Assembly (NCBI GenBank): GCA_020746835.1 | Contig: JAGPNK010000007.1 | Span: forward strand, 1,411,501 to 1,475,500 | DNA from: Stachybotrys elegans | Taxonomy: Eukaryota > Ascomycota > Sordariomycetes > Hypocreales > Stachybotryaceae | Direction of reading: 5' to 3' | Length of the DNA stretch: 64,000 nucleotides | In this document: positions 57,288 through 64,000 of the stretch, piece after piece | How the letters are laid out: the number at the start of each line of letters is the position of its first letter | Numbering within the stretch: the stretch's first letter is position 1 | Made by a program: the position numbers and the translations under genes | Notes under the pieces: model-generated | What the model saw: only the letters and a program-made list of their open reading frames with translations | Told to the model about the DNA's origin: nothing | Databases searched by the model: none

Positions 57288-57541
57288 CTTGTCATGTTTC
57301 TTTTTGCTTCTTGCAGCTATTGAAAGGATGCAGCCGTGCTTTCGGAGTTTGTTGAGATATGGACTCGACGAGGTAAGGGTCGCTGATATCTCATTTACCG
57401 CTGTAGAGACTTGCAAAGTATTACACCCGAAATATCATTACTCTGTACGCCGGCTTGACTGTCATAGTGCCCATACCGCAAAGCCATTTACATTTTCCCT
57501 CATCGTTACATGATCCAGTTGTAACGTCCATCGCCTCCCCG

Positions 57542-58383
57542 TCAGTGCAGCCAAGCGCTCCCAGACGACCGCCTGCCCTTCTCGTAAAGCCACTTGCTAT
57601 TCAGAGCCACGCTCGTCCGCTTGCCTCCCGAGTTGGAGGAGCCGCTGTCCGAGAAGAGACTGGCAGAGGTGCTTGCCCCAAATGGACCGGGCGAGCCTAT
57701 CGACGACCTTCGCCTGTCGCCCAGACCACTGCCAGTCTTATGCATCAATGGGCTGCTGGGGGGCGAGTAGGCGGCGCCGAATCCGCCCGGGCTTGGCATC
57801 GCCGGGCTTCCTCGGCCGGAGAGCGGAGAACTCGAGTAGCTGGCTCTGCTGCCGACGGAACCGGCAATCGAAGGCGTCCGCGAGTACCTCGGGGGTGTGC
57901 TGAACTTGGCGTCGGGGGTTGGGGGAGCAGACGAGGGCGGCAGGCCCAGGAGCTTGCGCTGAGTCGCTGTCAGGGGGATGTCGGCGAGGTCGTCCTCTTT
58001 GCGCAGAAGAGGCAGGCAGGCGAGGCCGATTTGGACAAACGGCACGAGTTTGGCAGCGAGCCACACCCAGCCGACGTAGGGGCGCAGGGACGCAGGGAAA
58101 CTGAAGGTGCCATGTCAGTACTTGTGACTAGCTGCAGGCAGCGAGTGGAGAATCGTTACATTTGCGGGTTCACGTAGGGCCGAGCGAGAAGCTGCAGAGA
58201 CCAAATCACGAGCAGAGCGACGAGGTTGTAGGCTATTCGCCGGATGTTCTTCTCGGTGAAGGTGGTCGCGTTGCGACGGCGGGTGATTTCGTCGAGACGA
58301 GGGTGCCTCCATGTGCCGGGGCTATCCGTGACGGGCGCAGCGAGCGCCGTCTTGATGGGCGTGACATTGGCGTGCGAAGACAT
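57542..58383 (-). CDS. POM34: Nuclear pore membrane protein Pom34
   Basis: Pore-membrane nucleoporin (NPCC family) that anchors the nuclear pore in the envelope with Pom152 and Ndc1. Exons on the complement are 58160-58383 and 57542-58100, giving 260 aa. The donor is GTAACG and the acceptor TTCAG; splicing rebuilds NPQIFPASLRPYVGW. Two membrane spans flank this turn: RRIAYNLVALLVIWSLQLLA (about 48-67) and YVGWVWLAAKLVPFVQIGLACL (about 83-104). After that, LTATQRKLLGLPPSSAPPTP and TPPRYSRTPS are typical of fungal Pom34, followed by a Ser/Gly/Pro-rich nucleoplasmic or cytoplasmic tail. The frame is open upstream to another ATG at 58503, but an acceptor nine bases before 58383 suggests that part is a leader intron. 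Confidence 0.85.
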
Positions 58384-58391
58384 GGCCGTCT

Positions 58392-58522
58392 CTGAGCACG
58401 AGTTAGTCAAACAATGGCCGTATGCGAATTTGTTGTTGCAGCTGTCACAAGAGACCAAGGGCAAGGGAGCGAAAGTAGCACTGTCGCCAAGGTAAGCGGG
58501 CATAAAAATAAGAATGACATAC
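58392..58522 (-). other. Probable 5' UTR intron of pom34
   Basis: On the complement: donor GTATGT at 58522, branch CTAAC and acceptor TGCTCAG ending at 58392, 131 nt. This would remove the upstream in-frame ATG and explain the open frame before 58383. Inferred from splice signals only. Confidence 0.5.
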
Positions 58523-59382
58523 TCGTTTATGGGTATTCCTGTTGGTTAGTAAATTCCGTGGGTCGGGCTGAGGCGCCGCTGTGGTGGTTGCCCCGATGTG
58601 CTCTGATTGTTGACGTTGGCAGAGATGCTGGAGATGAAGGTACAAATGCGAGGATCAATGCAGCACGCGGTTCGCAGCCACGGGTGAGCCTCGGGGTATC
58701 TTGGTAGGTACGTGCTGTTGCTTAGGCTAAGTGGGGCGCAATGCAATACAAGGGACCAGCAAGCTTCTTTGACAGCGTTAAGTATGATTAGACCAAAGCA
58801 GCTTTTATTCGTAATACAAAAAATGATAATTAATTTCATGAGAAACCCCGTCTTGTAGATTCTATAAAATTATTTTTAAATGCACATGCCGTAGAAAAAG
58901 ATTGCAGTTAAGGACACAGGTTGATTCCTCTGAATTAAGCTGCTGGAGTTGGATGACTCAGCCACTCAACAAGCCGGCCTCCCCTGTCCAGCCTACAGTA
59001 GTGCTCGGCTGTGACGCGCCTCTGCAAAATCCAGAGCTCCCTAAACGCTGGACGGGACGGGACAGGTTCCAGTTGTGCTGGTCAGCCTCTGCAGCACTTC
59101 GTGACTTTGGCCGTTCCCGTTTCCTTTTTAGCCTTCGCCCTGCCTTCCTCAAATGCCCGCAAGGCTGCGCCCAGCAAAATTTTGACTTGGCCATCCCCCG
59201 TCCACGAACAAAAGCCATCATTCATCATTCATCACCATGTCCATTGACCCTCGTCCATCCCCGTCGATGCGCCGCTAATTATCCCATCGCCCACTCCAAC
59301 TCCCATCACCAGTGCACGCGCATCCGCCGCGCGCCAAACTCGAACCACCCAAAGCTGACCTCACCCGACAACCTCCCTCACA
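58523..59382. promoter_or_regulatory. Divergent intergenic region, pom34 / ies1
   Basis: About 860 bases. An AT-rich patch lies at 58770-58885, and a pyrimidine-rich leader before ies1 contains CATCA repeats (about 59215-59310). A 258-codon + frame covering 58902-59678 overlaps ies1 out of frame and is not a gene. Confidence 0.5.
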
Positions 59383-61370
59383 ATGGCATCGCCAGGCTCT
59401 CCCGGAGCCACCTCCGACGCCGAGCCCCCGAGCTCCCCCGTCAATGTCGAAAAGTCATTCCTCTCCCGCGTCGCTACGGACGACGAGGATACCCGGATGG
59501 CCGATGCGACGCCAGATCCGACGGAAAAGCCATCCCGATCATCCAAGCCTCGACCCTCCCAGGGCAAAGATGCCAACAACCAGTCGCAGGTTGGGAAGAT
59601 TCGTCACCTAAAGAAGGAGGACGGCGAGCCGCTCTGGCGGGAGGACATCCAGTACGACTTCCTCAAGGCTGTCTTTGATAACGAGCAAAGCGTCTTCACC
59701 AACTCGTACGATCCCGAGCTTGGCAAGCAGAACTTTGCCGATCTCTACATTGACACAATGTCCCGGAGCACAAAGACCAGCAAGGTCCTCCGTGACAAGC
59801 TTCTCAGCGACAGGGAGGCAGCCAAAGGGATGGCCATGGTCTGTCTTCTTGTCAACGTTGGTCGCATGAACACAACGCTTAATTGTGAGTGGCGTACCTC
59901 CTCATCCGAGTCCAAGTCCTCTCGCTAACTGTTCCAGTCTTCCCCGAAATGCGAGCTCAGCTTCGCACATATCACGCTATCCCCTCGCTCCAGGCCCATC
60001 AAGATCCCCATGCGTACAAGCAGCTTCAGGATGCTCCCCGGCTCAAGTCTATCCTGAAGGGTGGCGCCGAGGACCGTGACGAGCCCGGCTCTCTAGATAA
60101 AATCAAGCAGCAGGATGTTCCGCGAACCAACCCGGTCAACCTCATCTTCATCATGTGCAACACGGCTCAGAAGATTGCAGAGCTACATTTTCCCCGCAAC
60201 CACGAGTTTCACGATCTCATCATGAAGACTCAGTACAGCAGTCAGTCCCGGGCCAGAGCTTTCTTGTGGCTCATGTGGTTCTATCTTGAATCCGACTTCA
60301 CCGAGGAGGGCTGCGAGGAGAACCCCTTCGGGCCTGGCGTGGATTACGGCCTAGATGTCGCCAACCAGGGCGTGCCCGAGCTGGAAGAGTTGACTGACGA
60401 GCAAAAGGCGCTCGAAAACAAGGACACTGAAGAAGAGCTCGAGTTTGGCCGAGCGAAGCAAAAGACTCGCGCCAAGATCCTCGAAATGGACCAGGCATAT
60501 CTGAATGAGAGAGAGACGAAACGTGGTAAGGTCCGCGTGCCGCTCAACGAGGAGGGCCCTGCCATTCTCCCGCGCATCCGGCCCTCCAAGCATGAGTCCG
60601 ATGTCGACAGCACACGGTCTACACCACCTAGGGTGCTACCAAGGACCAGCGCTGTGGGCTCATCTCGACGCGGAGCTCCTCTCAAGTATCAGATCTTCGA
60701 AGGTTCTTCGCCAGCGCACCAACCACCAGATGGTGTTATCACGAGAAAGCCAAGGCCACCAACAGCTCATCAGCTGGCTGTGGAAAGAAACCGCAACCTG
60801 CGCGTTGAATACATTCTGGACCGTGGCCTGCGGAGGCGTCATCACAGGAGTCGCAAGGTCCGACATCAAGAGGGTGCCATATACCGGGCTTTCAAGCGCT
60901 GCCAGGCCATGCAGGATCCCCTTATGGACAGCGACGAGGAGGCGCCTGTACCGCGGAACATACCACTCAACCCGGAAAAGAGCTCCAAGATCTTCCGTGA
61001 GAAGGGCATGGGTGGATTGTGTCTCCTCACCGCAGAGCCAGATGATTTCGGAGAGGAGGTCAGCTCTTACGCTGCTGCTCTAAGACGATCCACTCGTCGA
61101 CTGTCTCGCTGGCACGGCCACGAAAATGAACTGGGTGTCATTGCAACCACCAAGAAAATCAAGCCGGCAGGCGACAAGGATGGCGACAAGGACATGAACG
61201 GGGATGACAAGGGCGCGGCTAATGGCGACGCCAATGGAGACGTGGCCATGGACGACCTGGACGCTGATGAGGTGGATCAGACAATCCTGGCCGACGACGA
61301 GCGAGGCGACGACGGCGACGGCGAAGATATGGACAAGACGGAGATGATGGCGGGCTCGGATATTGAATAG
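59383..61370 (+). CDS. IES1: INO80 chromatin-remodelling complex subunit Ies1
   Basis: Fungal INO80-complex accessory subunit, nuclear. Exons are 59383-59884 and 59938-61370, giving 644 aa. The donor is GTGAGT, the branch CTAAC and the acceptor TCCAG; the split Phe codon gives TTLNFFPEMRAQLRTYHAIPSL. The signature is GKIRHLKKEDGEPLWREDIQYDFL near residue 71, followed by helical blocks and NPVNLIFIMCNTAQKIAELHFP. AFLWLMWFYLESDFTEEGCEENPFG comes next. After a charged linker, RRHHRSRKVRHQEGAIYRAFKRC is a basic, potentially DNA-binding segment. The C-terminal 70 residues are very acidic (Asp/Glu/Gly). The start is the first ATG with good context (ACAATGG). Confidence 0.88.
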
Positions 61371-62045
61371 GATGCCTGGGCAAGCGGCTTAGATTAAATA
61401 CGGTATGTACTTGTAGGATGAGCGGGCACAGCACGGATTCGGGCGAGATCTCTATGGTTCATTTTTCGGTTCCTCAGCGTTAGTTTACACAACTTGTGAG
61501 TTTTAGATCAGTGTTATCCAAACTGCTTCGTATTTGGCTTTTGTGTTTTGATCGCGCCTCAGGATCCAAGGTTTCCATGTGGCATCACGAACCTGCTTCG
61601 GCCTCCAACAGGTTGGTGGCACATGAGAGGCATTACGGCTGATTGCATCATGGTGACCAGCAGTAGATAGCTCGAACCCTGCAACTCAAGGGACTTGTGC
61701 TTCAAATGAAGACATCAATCTTCATATCAACTGAATCTTCATATCAACTGAAGCAAAATTATGGTGCTTATCGACACATGTGTGTTGTTATTGCAATGCT
61801 ATTGTTGCCTACTTGTATTGTTGCTATTGTTGTCATTGATGGCTGGAGACCCCAGCGAGCGGTGAGGCGCGGCAGATAATCAGGGTCTCCCTAATTTCCT
61901 TCCTCGTAAGACGACGATAGCTAACAATTAGCAAAAGTTGATTGACCTTTTCTCCCTTCTCGCTTCTCCCTTCTTTACCTTGTATTATATACTAATTCAT
62001 TCGCCTCCGTCGCTCCTTTGACCTTCTCGCACCCCCTCCTACAAG
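61371..62045. promoter_or_regulatory. Intergenic region ies1 to erg2
   Basis: 675 bases between tandem genes: the ies1 3' UTR, a 17-bp tandem duplication (61717-61750), TTGTTGC-like repeats (about 61790-61835) and a pyrimidine-rich erg2 leader (61950-62045). Confidence 0.55.
61717..61750. repeat. 17-bp perfect tandem duplication
   Basis: Two adjacent identical copies of AATCTTCATATCAACTG (61717-61733 and 61734-61750) upstream of erg2. Confidence 0.9.
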
Positions 62046-62879
62046 ATGCCTAGCACCGACGGTTCTGGCGCAATCGGGCGCCTGCTGAGCATCCTGGCCA
62101 TCCTGACGGCGCTGTTGTCGGCCGTCGTGTACACGGTCGAGCAGAACCTCGAGAGCTTCTACGTCTTCCAAACTGATCACCTGCACGACCTTGCCAAACG
62201 CGGCATTGCGCAGCATGGCAACAACACGCGGGGCATCGTCGAGTACATCGTGACGGAACTTAGCGACAAGGTGCCTGGCCACATCAACCTCGAGGAGGAC
62301 TGGGTCTTCAACAACGCCGGAGGCGCCATGGGCGCCATGTACATCATCCACGCCAGTAAGCACATGATCCAATCGATAACAGGTGGCTTGGGTGGCGCTG
62401 TAGAAATCACATGCTGACTCGAGACTTACAAAGGCGTCACCGAGTATCTCATCATCTTTGGTTAGTAAAATCGTCATGAAGCCTCGTATCTTCGACATGG
62501 AAGACGACACAAAGACAGCGACTGACGCGTAAAACCAACAGGCACGGCGATTGGCACCGAGGGCCACACTGGACGCCACACGGCCGACGACTACTTCCAC
62601 ATCCTCACGGGCACGCAGACGGCCTACGTGCCCGGCGAGTACGAGCCCGAGGTCTACCCTCCCGGAAGCGTGCACCACCTGCGCCGCGGCGACGCCAAGC
62701 AGTACAAGATGCCCGAGGGCTGCTTCGCGCTCGAGTACGCCCGCGGCTGGATCCCCCCGATGCTCTTCTTCGGCTTCGCCGACGGCCTGTCCAGCACTCT
62801 CGACTTCCCCACGCTGTGGAAGACGACGAGAATCACGGGCCGAGAGATGATCGGCAACCTGCTCAAGGGCAAGCTGTAA
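62046..62879 (+). CDS. ERG2: Sterol C-8 isomerase Erg2
   Basis: ER enzyme of ergosterol synthesis that shifts the delta-8 double bond of fecosterol to delta-7; target of morpholine fungicides. Exons are 62046-62355, 62434-62460 and 62542-62879, giving 224 aa, normal for the family. The middle exon is only 27 nt (SVTEYLIIF and flanking half-codons) and is required for frame. One N-terminal membrane span ([19 protein letters not shown]) is followed by [60 protein letters not shown] then contains the conserved acidic and His residues of Erg2 and the sigma-1 receptor. The C-terminal part includes [18 protein letters not shown] and a basic end KLL-like (LLKGKL). Confidence 0.96.
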
Positions 62880-64000
62880 GGGAATACACCTGCCCTGCAG
62901 AAATATCTCGGGTCAGCTCCGCCGACGCCCACCTATGTGCGCCCCGATATGCACTCGTTCAACTCCGAGCTAAAGTCGTGCGGCAGAGCGGCAAGGGGAG
63001 GAGTGTGTGTGTGTGTGTGCCCTTGTTTATGCCGACCATGTTCCAGAAGCTATCTCTTCTTTTCTTTTCAGCTGGCGGGACATGGCCCGGCCATGTATCA
63101 ATACGCTAGTACCATGCCTAGGGAAGGCCGGGGGGTGGTTGGTTTCCTCCTGCGAGGGCTTGCTTTGGGTTTACAGTCTTAATGAGGGGTGGTAAGGCAT
63201 AGCCACGTGAATGCTACTGCATATACCTGTACATATGTAATGTGATGGATGTAACTCTGGTAGAGGCGGGCCTATGGGCCACACGGAAACAAGTGCTCTT
63301 TACCCTGCTTTTGGTCGCCCAGTTGGGTACACAAGATAAGACAAGTGTCGTGTCGGGTCAGCAAATGATCCTTTGGGGATTAAATCCAGTGATAGGGAAA
63401 TAATCGTCCCGAGGCACTTTTGCGCGCCCAATGACATGTGCAGCGCGCCGAGGCATCCAAGGAGAGCATCAGGTAGCAAGCAGCAAATTGATGTTGGCAA
63501 AGGGCAGAACTTTTTTCAAGCGTCCGTGGAGAATGGTTCATGGGACCCTGTCGCTTCCGATAATTATGTACTTGGCAGCTCTGGGAATCAGTTCAGAAAG
63601 AATGGAGACGAGGATTCTTTGGGATGCTCCAGACCAGTTCCATCCAAACCTGTCTGTAAGTGTGGTACGACAAGGCTCCCTTGGCAACCACTCCGTGAAG
63701 CAACCTCGCTGTGGCGAAGATAAGGTGTACCCGAGCAGTTGGGACATACATGGCCTCCACCGTTCGTATCATGATCCCACTCGAAGAAGCGAAGGGGGTA
63801 TGGTGTGTAACGGTGACGACGACGTGATCATCGCATCGAGATCCATCGCCGTGACGCCTCGGACAAGGAATGTACTGTATGTAAGATGATGGAACCGGCC
63901 TCGAATCAATGTTCGGCGAGGAACCGCGACAAGGGGGGCCGAAAGATAAGACAGGATACGGGGGTGGCTACAGTCATCATGTGCGCAGGCTGTTAATTAG
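62880..64000. other. Downstream region to window end
   Basis: 1.1 kb after erg2: the 3' UTR, a GT dinucleotide run at 63003-63017 and unassigned sequence. No gene start was recognised before the window ends. Confidence 0.5.
63003..63017. repeat. GT dinucleotide run
   Basis: (GT)7 microsatellite downstream of erg2. Confidence 0.85.

Noticed and set aside
58902..59678. 258-codon + ORF overlapping the ies1 start
   Set aside because: Mostly leader sequence, then a wrong frame of ies1 exon 1; the ies1 frame carries the conserved motif.
61665..61690. GGGTTCGAG on the minus strand resembling a tRNA B box
   Set aside because: The T stem does not close and no cloverleaf can be drawn.

Overview
The window is nuclear DNA of a filamentous ascomycete (Pezizomycotina, most likely a Sordariomycete of the Hypocreales type). 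The evidence is: short introns of about 50-130 nt with GTRNGT donors, CTRAY branch sites and YAG acceptors; moderately GC-rich single-copy genes on both strands; pyrimidine-rich leaders; and a conserved housekeeping gene set. There is no prokaryotic operon, CRISPR array, rRNA or recognisable intact transposon. I rebuilt 21 protein genes exon by exon (one cut by the left edge), plus one tRNA gene. In every multi-exon model I checked that the splice phases join in frame.

Layout, left to right: Elongator subunit Elp2 (+, 5'-truncated); a small serine-palmitoyltransferase-activating subunit (-); a mitochondrial GGQ release-factor-like protein (+); actin (-, six coding exons, exactly 375 aa); the Hsp70 nucleotide exchange factor Fes1 (+); mitochondrial ribosomal protein uL5m (-); a USP deubiquitinase ending in a CAAX box (+); Tom40 (-); a 6-phosphofructo-2-kinase whose bisphosphatase domain has lost its catalytic His (+). 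Then comes a 9.6-kb stretch without a recognisable gene, whose last 3 kb look like a pyrimidine-rich leader of the next gene, GSK-3 (+).

After that: cap-binding protein Cbp80 (+); an RFTS-domain/C2H2 protein resembling Raf2/DIM-7 of the H3K9-methylation machinery (-); pseudouridine synthase Pus4 (+); a Sec2-type Rab GEF (-); exosome subunit Csl4 (-); a Yor1-like ABCC transporter (+); Csi2 (-); a Vps68/TMEM50-type membrane protein (+); a small unknown protein (+); Get4 (-); tRNA-Gly(CCC) (+); pore-membrane protein Pom34 (-); INO80 subunit Ies1 (+); and sterol C-8 isomerase Erg2 (+).

The genes do not form one pathway. They fall loosely into RNA/tRNA biology (Elp2, Pus4, Cbp80, Csl4, GGQ factor, tRNA), proteostasis (Fes1, Get4, USP), membranes and lipids (SPT subunit, Erg2, Yor1-like, Csi2, Vps68), chromatin (RFTS protein, Ies1) and mitochondria (Tom40, uL5m).

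The best leads are regulatory or structural: a perfect four-unit heat-shock element upstream of fes1; a fes1 stop codon embedded in a splice donor, predicting a second 236-aa isoform; the CAAX-tailed deubiquitinase; the phosphatase-dead PFK-2; the Raf2/DIM-7-like gene with an unusually long last intron; and the gene desert upstream of gsk3. No search or expression data were available, so all functions are inferred from motifs and overall protein resemblance.
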